This document shows, one piece after another, positions 25,324-33,823 of a DNA stretch of 64,000 nucleotides. Both the position numbers and the translations under genes were made by a program. The stretch is from Bacteroidota bacterium (lineage in GTDB: Bacteria > Bacteroidota > Bacteroidia > Bacteroidales > JACABE01). The stretch's first letter is position 1; every line of letters begins with the position of its first letter. The stretch is from NCBI GenBank assembly GCA_013377005.1, contig JACABE010000007.1:1-64000 (forward strand). The letters are read 5' to 3'. The notes under the pieces were generated by a model that saw only the letters and a program-made list of their open reading frames with translations, searched no databases and was not told the DNA's origin.

Positions 25324-27531
25324 ATGGCAACAATAAATTATTATCTCGATAAAGCTGACAGAAAAGGACTTGCACCTATTCATCTTAGAATAAATTGCAA
25401 TGGTAATCAAATAAAATTAGCTACTGGAAAAAAGATTAACTCCGAACAATTTGATAAGAAAAAACAAAGAGCAACAGGGATAACTATTGAATCAACTGAA
25501 ATAAACCATTATTTAAGATTTCTTGAAGATAGAGCAAACGAACTTTTACATCATTCAACAAAAAGAACATTTTCACAAGAAGAAATAAAAGATATTTTGA
25601 TCCAACATATTGAAAACTATAAAGAAAGTAATAGTGTAAATATTGTAAAAGAGCAACTAGCATTATATGGCAAGCCCTTCACTTTTATTGACTTATTTGC
25701 AGGTGCTGGTGGATTTAGCGAAGGTTTCTTGCAAGCTGAAATAAACAACAAGTTTTTTGATTTTATTGCGGCAAGTGACATCAATGAAAATTGCGAACTC
25801 ACTCATATTGTTAGATACAATCATCAACTGGGGTTAAATGCTGAATTTTTACGGCAAGATATAACTGAACCTGATTTTTTGGAAAATCTACTCAAGAAAA
25901 TTGGCGAGAAGAAAATTGATGTTATTTGCGGTGGACCACCATGTCAAAGTTTTAGTTTGGCAGGAAAGAGAAGAAAGTTTGATAAGAAAGATGATCTGTT
26001 TTCGCATTATTTGGAAGTAATTAAACGATTACAACCAAAATACTTTGTAATGGAAAATGTTAAAGGTATTTTGACTAAAGAAGATGGAAAAATAAAGGAT
26101 TTAATAATTCAAGAAATCAATTCAATTGTAGATTTGAAAGAAATTCCTTTTTTAGTTTCATTTATTAGAAGAATTAAAAAAGAGAATAATTCATTTTTAC
26201 TTGAAAGCATTATAAAAAGTATTGAAATAGAATCTCTAAAAGAAACTGAAATAGAATTTGGCAGAGAAGATTTTATTCGTTTTGTGGAAAACAGATTCAA
26301 GCAATTAACACCAAAAATAGCTGATTATAAAACAAGTAAAACTGATTCAAGCATAAATACTATAAGGCATGGTTTCAATATCCTTGCAAGGACTAAAGAG
26401 TGGGAAAAATTAAAACGAATTATTATTAAAGAAAAAGATTATTGTAATATAGACAATGATTCATTTACTGATACCTTTACAGATTTTTTAACTCGAATTA
26501 GTTCTGAAAATATAATTGTTAAAATTGAAAATTCATTCAAGGAATTAAAAGTACCGAGCAAATTTCAAAAAGATTGTGCTGATATTATAACTGTTTTAAA
26601 GATTTATTCAGCTTCATTTGATGAAACTGTTGAAATATTGTCATCACTTTGTACTGAAAAGGAACAAAAGGAGTTAAGCATTATTCTTGAAAGCATTCGT
26701 TTATACAAAATAGAGAAACCGTTTATTGCTAATGCTTCAAACTATGGTGTTCCACAAAATCGGGAACGTGTTTTATTTATTGGTTGCAGAAAAGACCAAA
26801 AATATATTTCTGAAATTCCTCCTACAGTGAAAGATAATGAAAAAGTTACTGTTTTTGAAGCCCTTTATGATTTAGACTTTATTGGAAATAACCAAGAAGC
26901 TCATCATTATGAATTGGTTGATATATCAAAACAGTTTAATGGTACTGCCCAAAAGATGATGAGCCTGATTAAAAAAAGAGCTATTGATGGAAATATTAAT
27001 ATAAAGGATGGAAAAACATTTTCTGAATGGTCAAAAGAAGGACGCTTAATTGAACGTTACAAACCAAAAACAAAGCCCTTTTATGTAAAAGATTTTAATG
27101 GTCTGTCAAATGGTGAAAAATATTTCGATTTATTGAACAACCACAAAACGAGCAATCAGAATAAAGATGTTGTTAAACGTCTTCAAATAATTTTAAACCA
27201 AGGTGATTATAAAATGGCACAATGTGAACTTGAAGAATGTGGGTTAAATTCAAATAAGAGAAATTACAATGTTTTAAAACCAGATGTGCAAAGCTCAACC
27301 ATAATGACAATACCTGACGATTACATTCATTACAATTCACCAAGAGCATTAACCGTTAGGGAAATGGCAAGGCTTCAGTCCTTTGATGATTCATTTGTTT
27401 TTCAAGGGAAGCGTTCAACAGGTGGTAATAATCGCAAATCTGAAGTTCCTCAATATACGCTTGTGGGTAATGCAGTTCCCCCGTTATTAGCAAGAGCCGT
27501 TGCGAGTGAAATTCTTAAAAATATTAGATAA
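25324..27531 (+). CDS. DNA cytosine-5 methyltransferase with N-terminal integrase-type Arm DNA-binding domain
   Basis: 735 residues. Residues 1 to about 60 read as an Arm DNA-binding domain of Bacteroidota tyrosine recombinases (RKGLAPIHLRINCNGNQIKL, then INSEQFDKKKQRATG), followed to about 98 by the helical linker normally found before an integrase core. The recombinase catalytic domain is absent. From 118 it is a C5 methyltransferase: motif I DLFAGAGGFS (123-132), IV GGPPCQSFS with catalytic Cys207, VI ENVKG (244-248), VIII QNRERV (478-483), IX RALTVREMARLQSF (674-687), X YTLVGNAVPP (711-720). Between VI and VIII there are about 220 extra charged residues. It would methylate the host DNA against the endonuclease, whose ATG overlaps its stop (TAATG). 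Confidence 0.92.
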   Translation: MATINYYLDKADRKGLAPIHLRINCNGNQIKLATGKKINSEQFDKKKQRATGITIESTEINHYLRFLEDRANELLHHSTKRTFSQEEIKDILIQHIENYKESNSVNIVKEQLALYGKPFTFIDLFAGAGGFSEGFLQAEINNKFFDFIAASDINENCELTHIVRYNHQLGLNAEFLRQDITEPDFLENLLKKIGEKKIDVICGGPPCQSFSLAGKRRKFDKKDDLFSHYLEVIKRLQPKYFVMENVKGILTKEDGKIKDLIIQEINSIVDLKEIPFLVSFIRRIKKENNSFLLESIIKSIEIESLKETEIEFGREDFIRFVENRFKQLTPKIADYKTSKTDSSINTIRHGFNILARTKEWEKLKRIIIKEKDYCNIDNDSFTDTFTDFLTRISSENIIVKIENSFKELKVPSKFQKDCADIITVLKIYSASFDETVEILSSLCTEKEQKELSIILESIRLYKIEKPFIANASNYGVPQNRERVLFIGCRKDQKYISEIPPTVKDNEKVTVFEALYDLDFIGNNQEAHHYELVDISKQFNGTAQKMMSLIKKRAIDGNINIKDGKTFSEWSKEGRLIERYKPKTKPFYVKDFNGLSNGEKYFDLLNNHKTSNQNKDVVKRLQIILNQGDYKMAQCELEECGLNSNKRNYNVLKPDVQSSTIMTIPDDYIHYNSPRALTVREMARLQSFDDSFVFQGKRSTGGNNRKSEVPQYTLVGNAVPPLLARAVASEILKNIR

Positions 27532-28709
27532 TGAGAATACTAACCGAATCAGAACAAAGTAAAATCAAGATTTTAACCAAAAATCAAGTATCTCTTGCAC
27601 TTATTGAACCAACTGAAACTGGTTTGAAGAAATCAATTATGGATGCAACGGGTCCTGTTAGAAGTTTTCTTAAAGAAAATCAGATACATGATTACGAACT
27701 TCAAATACAAGGACCCGAACACAAGGTTATTATTAATGCAAAAATTTACTCTGATTTCAGTGTAATGAGCTCAAACGCCTCGTTATATAGACCCATAACT
27801 AAAAAGGGAGACCCTCGAATTTGGTTTTCTGGGCTAACCAAATTTGCTTCGCCAAATGAAATTATTTCGATTGTTTTTTATGAAAATGAATTTCACATAT
27901 TCAACCTGTCTCGATTAAACATTGAAAACCTTTTAGACACTAATATTCATAATCCATTTAAAGAATTAATTGCAGACATTAGCAGTAAAGCTAATCAAGT
28001 AGCATTTGAATTGCTAGCAATGTTAAGAAAAGTAGCAAGTTTAGGTCCGATTCCATCAATGCTTGCTGCTGATACTTCCGTGGGTAGAACGTTAGAAACT
28101 GTACTTGGTATAAATATTAATTCATCAAAAAAACCCGACTACAAAGGAATTGAGTTAAAATCATTTAGAAGTAGCAGAACAAATAGAAAAAATCTCTTTG
28201 CTCAAGTACCTGATTGGAATTTGAGCAAATTCAAAAGTTCTGCCGAAATATTAGATGCGTTTGGTTATAAACGAAATCAAGATTTCAAGTTGTATTGCAC
28301 TGTATCAGCAATTACAAGAAATTCGCAAGGATTAAACCTAAGGCTTAATTCTGATATAAAGCAAATTATCGAAAACTCTGATAAACCAGAAATTGGTGAT
28401 TTTGTAGTGTGGACACTTGATAATCTTCATAATAGATTACAAGAAAAACATCGTGAAACATTCTGGGTTGAAGCTGAGAGTACTATTATTGGTAGCAGAG
28501 AGCATTTTCAATACACATTTGTTGAGCATACTAAAAAACCTATTTCTTCTCAATTTGACTTATTAGTAGACCAAGGTATTATAACTCTTGACCATCTGAT
28601 TAAAAGAAATTCAGTTGGTAAAGTTGTAGAGAAAGGACCACTTTTTAAAATCAAACCCAAAGGACTTGACTTATTATTTCCTCCAAGCGAAAAATATAAT
28701 CTAATATAG
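27531..28709 (+). CDS. Type II restriction endonuclease, MvaI/BcnI family, with extra N-terminal domain
   Basis: 392 residues. The C-terminal 220 match the MvaI/BcnI family: RTLETVLGI (Glu189), PDYKG (Asp203) and IELKS (Glu208, Lys210). The gaps of 14, 5 and 2 residues equal those of the MvaI catalytic residues E36, D50, E55 and K57 as I recall them. The family cuts within CCNGG-type sites (CCWGG or CCSGG), so a similar target is plausible but unproven. MvaI is about 246 residues; the additional 150 N-terminal residues here may be an effector DNA-binding domain, as in the type IIE enzyme UbaLAI. It overlaps the methyltransferase stop by one base, giving coupled expression after the methylase. 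Confidence 0.85.
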   Translation: MRILTESEQSKIKILTKNQVSLALIEPTETGLKKSIMDATGPVRSFLKENQIHDYELQIQGPEHKVIINAKIYSDFSVMSSNASLYRPITKKGDPRIWFSGLTKFASPNEIISIVFYENEFHIFNLSRLNIENLLDTNIHNPFKELIADISSKANQVAFELLAMLRKVASLGPIPSMLAADTSVGRTLETVLGININSSKKPDYKGIELKSFRSSRTNRKNLFAQVPDWNLSKFKSSAEILDAFGYKRNQDFKLYCTVSAITRNSQGLNLRLNSDIKQIIENSDKPEIGDFVVWTLDNLHNRLQEKHRETFWVEAESTIIGSREHFQYTFVEHTKKPISSQFDLLVDQGIITLDHLIKRNSVGKVVEKGPLFKIKPKGLDLLFPPSEKYNLI

Positions 28710-28799
28710 TATGTCAGTCATTCCCCACTTCACACAATACATAGATGCACTAACCTTAACACAAGCTAAAAATTGGAAAAGATTCTTAGTATTTGTATG

Positions 28800-28807
28800 T
28801 ATTTTTG
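28800..28807 (+). promoter_or_regulatory. -7 box before the nitroreductase gene
   Basis: TATTTTTG matches TAnnTTTG. It places transcription start near 28813, just beyond the restriction operon, so the nitroreductase probably has its own promoter. Confidence 0.4.
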
Positions 28808-28860
28808 CAGAAGCAACTGCTTGATTAAAATAGATGAACAAACCATCAATAATAAGTAAA

Positions 28861-29481
28861 ATGAAATCATATTTTATAAAATTACTTTCCATCGTAATGC
28901 TATGTGTTGGCATTACAAATACTGTGTTAGCACAAAACACAAAAGAAAACACCACTACCCCAACCAAAGATGCCATCACTACCATCCTCAATCGCAAAAG
29001 CGTTAGAGAATTTACAGGAAAAATGCTAACAAACGAAACATTGGATACCCTTGCCAAAGCAGGTATGGCTGCCCCTTCGGCTATGAACAAACAACCCTGG
29101 GTTTTTATCTTAATCAACGACAGAAAAACACTCAACTTAATGGCCGATAGTTTACCTTCTGCCAAAATGCTGTACAAAGCAGGCGGAGCAATTGTGGTAT
29201 GCGGCGATCAGAAAAAAAACATCGCCGGAAACGAATTGTTTTGGGTAGAAGATTGTGCTGCTGCCAGTCAGAATATTCTGATTGCGGTAGAATCTTTAGA
29301 ATTGGGTGCTGTGTGGACAGGTGTTTTCCCTGACAACAAAAAAATGGCAACGGTTCGCACTATATTGGAAATTCCATCCGATGTAATTCCATTGAATGTA
29401 ATTGCTATTGGCTATCCATCCGGAAAAGATGTACCCAAAAATAAATATAAGAAAGAAAATATTCATTGGAATAAATGGTAG
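28861..29481 (+). CDS. Exported nitroreductase-family protein
   Basis: 206 residues from the ATG at 28861, which gives a compact signal peptide (MKSYFIKLLSIVMLCVGITN, cut after VLA). An in-frame ATG at 28834 would add nine residues and is also possible. The nitroreductase fold is shown by RKSVREFTGKML (FMN phosphate-binding Arg/Ser), APSAMNKQPWVF, an EDCAAASQNILIA helix and LGAVWTGVF, then a late IAIGYPSGK. Members bind FMN and reduce nitro compounds, quinones or flavins with NAD(P)H. Export is unusual for an NAD(P)H-dependent enzyme but is known among Bacteroidota homologues. It is next to, but probably not part of, the restriction system. Confidence 0.85.
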   Translation: MKSYFIKLLSIVMLCVGITNTVLAQNTKENTTTPTKDAITTILNRKSVREFTGKMLTNETLDTLAKAGMAAPSAMNKQPWVFILINDRKTLNLMADSLPSAKMLYKAGGAIVVCGDQKKNIAGNELFWVEDCAAASQNILIAVESLELGAVWTGVFPDNKKMATVRTILEIPSDVIPLNVIAIGYPSGKDVPKNKYKKENIHWNKW

Positions 29482-29541
29482 ATAGTATTAAAAAGTAAAT
29501 ACACTTTTTTTAATTTTTAGAAACTATGTAATGAAAATAAA

Positions 29542-29668
29542 GAACGCAGATAAAACGGATACGTTCCGTAAACGCAGATATTCGCGGATTTTTTTATTTC
29601 TGATTTGTTGTTGTTTAAAATTCGTTTAAATCAGCGTTTCCCTTCAGGGATCAGCGTTATCAGCGTTC
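29542..29668. repeat. MITE-like repeat with 12-bp terminal inverted repeats
   Basis: The 127-bp element starts GAACGCAGATAA (29542-29553) and ends TTATCAGCGTTC (29657-29668), which are inverted copies with one mismatch. AACGCAGATA recurs at 29571-29580 and TCAGCGTT occurs three times (29631, 29651, 29660). Repeats built from AACGC(A/T)GAT words are found between genes in many Bacteroidota and are likely non-coding dispersed elements. No gene is present. Confidence 0.6.
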
Positions 29669-29734
29669 AAAAAAAACAAATCAGAAGATTTAATATTTCA
29701 GTTTTTATGTATCAATAAATTATCCTTATTAGTT

Positions 29735-30439
29735 ATGATGATGAAGTTTGCAAGAAATGTTTTTTTATGCTTTTGTTTTTCCTTCCTCTTTTTATTCAAT
29801 GGTTTTGGACAAACTGATACGTATGAATTACAAATAGGCGACCTCCTTTTTCAGGATTTAGATTGTGGTCCTTTTTGCGATGCCGTTGAAAAAGTTACTA
29901 CAGGTTACAATGGCGCAAAGTTTTCGCATGTAGGCATAGCCGTTCGCAACAAAACAGGAAATATTGAGGTAATTGAAGCCGTTGGTAAAGGCGTTTGCAT
30001 TACAGCTTTAAAAGATTTCCTTGCCAAAAGCTGCGATACCAATAAAAATCCCAAAGTAATGGTTGGTAGATTAAAATTAAAATACCAGCATTTGATTCCC
30101 AAAGCCATCGAAGAAGCTTACAAATTAATTGGTCGCCCTTATGATGAAGTATTTTGTATCAGCAATAACAGCTATTACTGTTCGGAATTGATTTACGATA
30201 TCTTTAAAAAAGCAAACAACAACCATGCTGTCTTTAAAATTCACCCAATGACTTTTAAAGACCCCGAAACAGGAAAAACATTTACCATCTGGCTTGATTA
30301 TTTTAAAGAACTAAACAAACCAATACCTGAAGGAGAATTGGGTAACAATGCAGGAGATCTTTCATTGTCGAAAAAAATTGAAGTTGTTCATTTTTATGGA
30401 ATACCAAGCGGATACAAAAAAACTAAAACTACCAAATAA
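29735..30439 (+). CDS. Exported YiiX/YebB-like papain-fold amidase (NlpC/P60-related)
   Basis: 234 residues with a signal peptide after the MMMKFARN start; the ATGs at 29738 and 29741 are equally possible. The permuted NlpC/P60 pattern is present: LQIGDLLFQDL, then KFSHVGIAV (catalytic His), VIEAVGKGV and, later, YYCSELIYDIF with the catalytic Cys. This matches the YiiX/YebB-like peptidase C92 family, thought to hydrolyse peptides or lipid amide/ester bonds. It would act in the periplasm. It ends 5 nt before the serine deaminase gene, so the two are likely co-transcribed. Confidence 0.85.
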   Translation: MMMKFARNVFLCFCFSFLFLFNGFGQTDTYELQIGDLLFQDLDCGPFCDAVEKVTTGYNGAKFSHVGIAVRNKTGNIEVIEAVGKGVCITALKDFLAKSCDTNKNPKVMVGRLKLKYQHLIPKAIEEAYKLIGRPYDEVFCISNNSYYCSELIYDIFKKANNNHAVFKIHPMTFKDPETGKTFTIWLDYFKELNKPIPEGELGNNAGDLSLSKKIEVVHFYGIPSGYKKTKTTK

Positions 30440-30444
30440 ATCAA

Positions 30445-31632
30445 ATGGAAAGTATTTGTAAAATATATAAAATCGGCAATGGACCTTCGAGCAGTCATAC
30501 CATTGGACCCCGAAAAGCAGCATTGTTGTTTAAAGAGAAAAATGCACAGGCACATCATTTCAGTGTAACATTATATGGCAGTTTGGCAGCAACAGGCAAG
30601 GGACACTTAACGGATGTTGCAATTATTGAAGCAATGAAACCTTTTGAGATAAAAATTAATTTTGAACCCGGCATTTTCCAATCTTTTCATCCCAATGCAA
30701 TGCTTTTTGAAGCCTATAACGCAAGCGGAGATAAAACAGATGAGTGGATGGTTTACAGCATTGGTGGCGGCGATCTTTCGGCAGAAGGAATAAGCATTGT
30801 ACGCGAACCTATATACACAATCACTACAATGAAAGAGGTGTTGGAGTGGTGCGAATTGAATGGAAAAACACTTTGGGAATTTGTTGAAACACATGAAACC
30901 AAAGGATTTTGGAACTATCTGAGCGAAGTGTGGCAAGTAATGAAAGCATCTATCGAAAGAGGTATTGATACCGAAGGAAGTTTACCCGGAGGCTTACATT
31001 TACAAAGAAGAGCGCCCTCCTATTTTATAAAATCCTCAGGATATAAAGCATCACTAAAAAGTAAGTCATTGATTTTTGCTTATGCACTAGCTGTTGCAGA
31101 AGAAAATGCTGCAGGAGGCAAAATTGTTACGGCTCCTACTTGTGGTTCGTCGGGCGTATTGCCTGCTGTTTTGTATCATCTTTATACAAGCTACGAATTT
31201 TCGGAAAAGAAAATACTAAAAGCCCTGGCAACTGCCGGACTTATAGGAAATTTAGTGAAGAAAAACGCTTCCATTTCCGGTGCAGAAGTTGGATGTCAGG
31301 GCGAAATAGGAACGGCATGTTCAATGGCTTCCGCAGCTGCTAATCAACTTTTTGGAGGCAGTCCTAATCAAATTGAATATGCTGCCGAAATGGGACTCGA
31401 ACATCATCTGGGATTAACCTGCGATCCTGTTTGCGGTTTGGTGCAAATTCCCTGTATCGAAAGAAATGCTTTTGCTGCAGCAAGAGCATTGGATGCAAAC
31501 ATCTACTCAATGCTTTCCGATGGAAAACACAGGGTTAGTTTTGATAGAGTAGTTGCAGTAATGCGCGAAACAGGACATGATATTCCAAGTCTTTACAAAG
31601 AAACCTCAGAAGGTGGTTTGGCAAAATTTTAA
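30445..31632 (+). CDS. sdaA: L-serine ammonia-lyase (iron-sulfur type, single chain)
   Basis: 395 residues, cytoplasmic. It converts L-serine to pyruvate and ammonia. The beta-like N-terminal part begins with GPSSSHTIGPRKAA, the signature of iron-sulfur serine dehydratases. The alpha-like part shows APTCGSSGVLPA, GCQGEIGTACSMAS and LTCDPVCGLVQIPCIERN, whose cysteines hold the [4Fe-4S] cluster that binds serine. The length is somewhat shorter than E. coli SdaA (454), as in other Bacteroidota. It follows the YiiX-like gene by 5 nt. Confidence 0.95.
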   Translation: MESICKIYKIGNGPSSSHTIGPRKAALLFKEKNAQAHHFSVTLYGSLAATGKGHLTDVAIIEAMKPFEIKINFEPGIFQSFHPNAMLFEAYNASGDKTDEWMVYSIGGGDLSAEGISIVREPIYTITTMKEVLEWCELNGKTLWEFVETHETKGFWNYLSEVWQVMKASIERGIDTEGSLPGGLHLQRRAPSYFIKSSGYKASLKSKSLIFAYALAVAEENAAGGKIVTAPTCGSSGVLPAVLYHLYTSYEFSEKKILKALATAGLIGNLVKKNASISGAEVGCQGEIGTACSMASAAANQLFGGSPNQIEYAAEMGLEHHLGLTCDPVCGLVQIPCIERNAFAAARALDANIYSMLSDGKHRVSFDRVVAVMRETGHDIPSLYKETSEGGLAKF

Positions 31633-31692
31633 ACTGCTTAATAACTTTTTAATATATATTACGTTAAATACACTATTGAAATTTTAAAACTC

Positions 31693-32355
31693 ATGTTTGC
31701 AAAAGACCTAACCGACGACACTATTATTCCGGCTAAAACTTCCGATACTGCATCATTGGCATTAACCTGGATGGACGAATACAAAGTGAACCACTTGCCC
31801 ATCGTAAACAACGAAAACTATTTAGGTTTAATTACGGAAGAAGATATATATACATCAAATATTTTCGATGAACCACTCGGCAATCACAAGCTTTCATTGA
31901 ACAATCCTTTTGTTACCGAAAACCAACATATTTTTGAAGTGATAAAATTAGCCACAACATTAAAACTATCACTCATTCCTGTACTCGACAATAAAAATAA
32001 ATATATTGGAGTAATTACCCTTCGCAAACTCATTGACGGTTTATCAGCAAGCACTGCTATTAATAATCTCGGAGGTATCATCGTACTCGAAATCAATCCC
32101 AATGATTATTCTTTATCAGAAATTGCGCAAATAGTAGAATCCAATGATACAAAAATACTTAGTTTATTCATTACATCTCACAGCAATTCCACTCAAATGG
32201 ATGTTACCATCAAACTCAATCGTATGGATATTTCTCCTGTATTGCAAACCTTTAAACGTTACAACTACAATGTAAAAACAATACTTGTAGAACAAGAAAT
32301 CATCGAAGACCTGCAAGACAGATATGATTCGCTAATGAAATATCTAAGTATTTAA
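31693..32355 (+). CDS. CBS-domain protein with C-terminal ACT-like region
   Basis: 220 residues, no signal peptide. Two CBS motifs can be traced: DTASLALTWMDEYKVNHLPIV followed by YLGLITEEDI, and HIFEVIKLATTLKLSLIPVL followed by YIGVITLRKLI. The last 80 residues (GGIIVLEINPNDYSLSEIAQI onward) look like an ACT-type regulatory fold. CBS pairs usually bind adenine nucleotides. The gene stands at the head of the nadK-porG-bamA cluster, 15 nt before a BamA-like protein. A nucleotide-sensing role is inference only. Confidence 0.8.
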   Translation: MFAKDLTDDTIIPAKTSDTASLALTWMDEYKVNHLPIVNNENYLGLITEEDIYTSNIFDEPLGNHKLSLNNPFVTENQHIFEVIKLATTLKLSLIPVLDNKNKYIGVITLRKLIDGLSASTAINNLGGIIVLEINPNDYSLSEIAQIVESNDTKILSLFITSHSNSTQMDVTIKLNRMDISPVLQTFKRYNYNVKTILVEQEIIEDLQDRYDSLMKYLSI

Positions 32356-32370
32356 TAAACGCTTGGGCAA

Positions 32371-33756
32371 ATGCTAAAACATTTATTGGTTTTTTTTCTT
32401 TTTATATTACTTGCATTTCGTGGACTTGCTTCAGATGATAGTTTAATAGTAGTAAAAAACATCTCTATTTCAGGAAATAAAATCACCAAAAACTATATTA
32501 TCTTTAGGGAATTAGTCTTTAAAATTGGCGATTCCCTCTCTCTTGATGTCTTAGATCAAAAGATTAAGAAAAGTAATGAAAATCTGATGAACATTTCGCT
32601 TTTCAATTTTGTAACAATTAATCCTACAATTATTGACAACAAGGCAAACATTAATATAACTGTTACTGAACGATGGTATATCTGGCCCATTCCTCAATTT
32701 GATCTTGCTGACAGAAACTTCAACACATGGTGGAAAACTCAGGATTTCAGAAGAGTTAACTATGGCGTTGACCTTACCATTTACAATTTCAGAGGACGCA
32801 ACGAAACCGTCAACTTTCTGCTCAGTTTGGGTTACGACGAAAAATATGGCATCTCCTATAAAATTCCCTACATCAACAAGAAACAAACGCTTGGGCTTAT
32901 CTTTAGCGGAAACTATATGCGAAATCATGAAGTGGCAGTGAATACAATAAACAATACTATCGTTTTTTTTAAAGACAATAATAATTATCCAAAACAAAGC
33001 ATTTCTTTCGGCGGAGGCGTAACTTACAGGCGCAACATACATAATTCGCATATCCTCCAACTGAGTTATGAAAACTATACGTTTTCCGATACACTCATCA
33101 AGCTAAATCCCAATTATTCAACACAACAACAAAATACATCAAAATATTTTTCTTTTTACTATCAATACAAAAACGATTACCGCGATTATAAGCCTTATCC
33201 ATTACAAGGACATTATTTTGATATTGAAATTAATAAATCGGGTATTGGAATGCTGAACGACGAAAAGACCAACTTCTTTAGTATAAAATCAACCTATCGC
33301 AAATTTTGGAAAATCAGCCCACGTATTTATGATGCAATTGGTTTTACAGCTAACACAACACCTGATTATCCATATTACGTTCAGAATGGTCTGGGTTTTG
33401 GACATGATTTTGTAAGAGGATATGAATATTACGTAATTAGTGGACAAGGCTTTGGTTTACTAAAAACGAATCTCAAATATGCTTTGCTACCTCAAAGAGT
33501 ATCGAAAATTAATTTTATTAAAACCGATAAATTTAATACGATTCCTTATACTTTTTATGTAAATTTGTTTGCCGATGCAGCTTATGTTTATAAAAAGAAC
33601 GATGATATCAATAATTCATTAGTAAACAATCTGCTGATAGGAATGGGAATCGGTATTGATTTTGTAACTTATTACGATAAAGTTCTAAGAGTGGAATATT
33701 CGGTAAACAAAAAAGGTGATAGCGGGTTATTTATTCACTTTATGACATCTATTTAA
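32371..33756 (+). CDS. BamA/TamA-like outer-membrane protein with one POTRA-like domain
   Basis: 461 residues with a Sec signal (MLKHLLVFFLFILLAFRGLA). A single POTRA-like domain follows (VVKNISISGNKITKNYIIFR to NINITVTERWYIWP). The remainder alternates aromatic beta strands and ends in a strand typical of a 16-strand Omp85 barrel, including the segment GLGFGHDFVRGYEYYV (VRGYE, like the conserved VRGY/F lock motif). It is much smaller than BamA and resembles the surface-antigen D15 family. Client unknown. It shares a transcription unit with the CBS and probably nadK genes. Confidence 0.85.
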   Translation: MLKHLLVFFLFILLAFRGLASDDSLIVVKNISISGNKITKNYIIFRELVFKIGDSLSLDVLDQKIKKSNENLMNISLFNFVTINPTIIDNKANINITVTERWYIWPIPQFDLADRNFNTWWKTQDFRRVNYGVDLTIYNFRGRNETVNFLLSLGYDEKYGISYKIPYINKKQTLGLIFSGNYMRNHEVAVNTINNTIVFFKDNNNYPKQSISFGGGVTYRRNIHNSHILQLSYENYTFSDTLIKLNPNYSTQQQNTSKYFSFYYQYKNDYRDYKPYPLQGHYFDIEINKSGIGMLNDEKTNFFSIKSTYRKFWKISPRIYDAIGFTANTTPDYPYYVQNGLGFGHDFVRGYEYYVISGQGFGLLKTNLKYALLPQRVSKINFIKTDKFNTIPYTFYVNLFADAAYVYKKNDDINNSLVNNLLIGMGIGIDFVTYYDKVLRVEYSVNKKGDSGLFIHFMTSI

Positions 33757-33823
33757 ACAATTTCATCAAGAATCATAAATTCTTTCAAATTTTAAAACCA
33801 AGAACTCTTTAACAATATATTTC

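Noticed and set aside
25324..25620. Tyrosine recombinase or integron-like integrase
   Set aside because: Only the Arm domain and linker are present; the catalytic R-H-R-Y core is absent and the chain continues as a methyltransferase.
28701..29177. 158-codon open frame on the minus strand opposite the nitroreductase
   Set aside because: It reads antisense through a well-conserved nitroreductase and shows no motif.
32551..33060. 169-codon minus-strand open frame
   Set aside because: It lies opposite the BamA-like gene and has no recognisable features.
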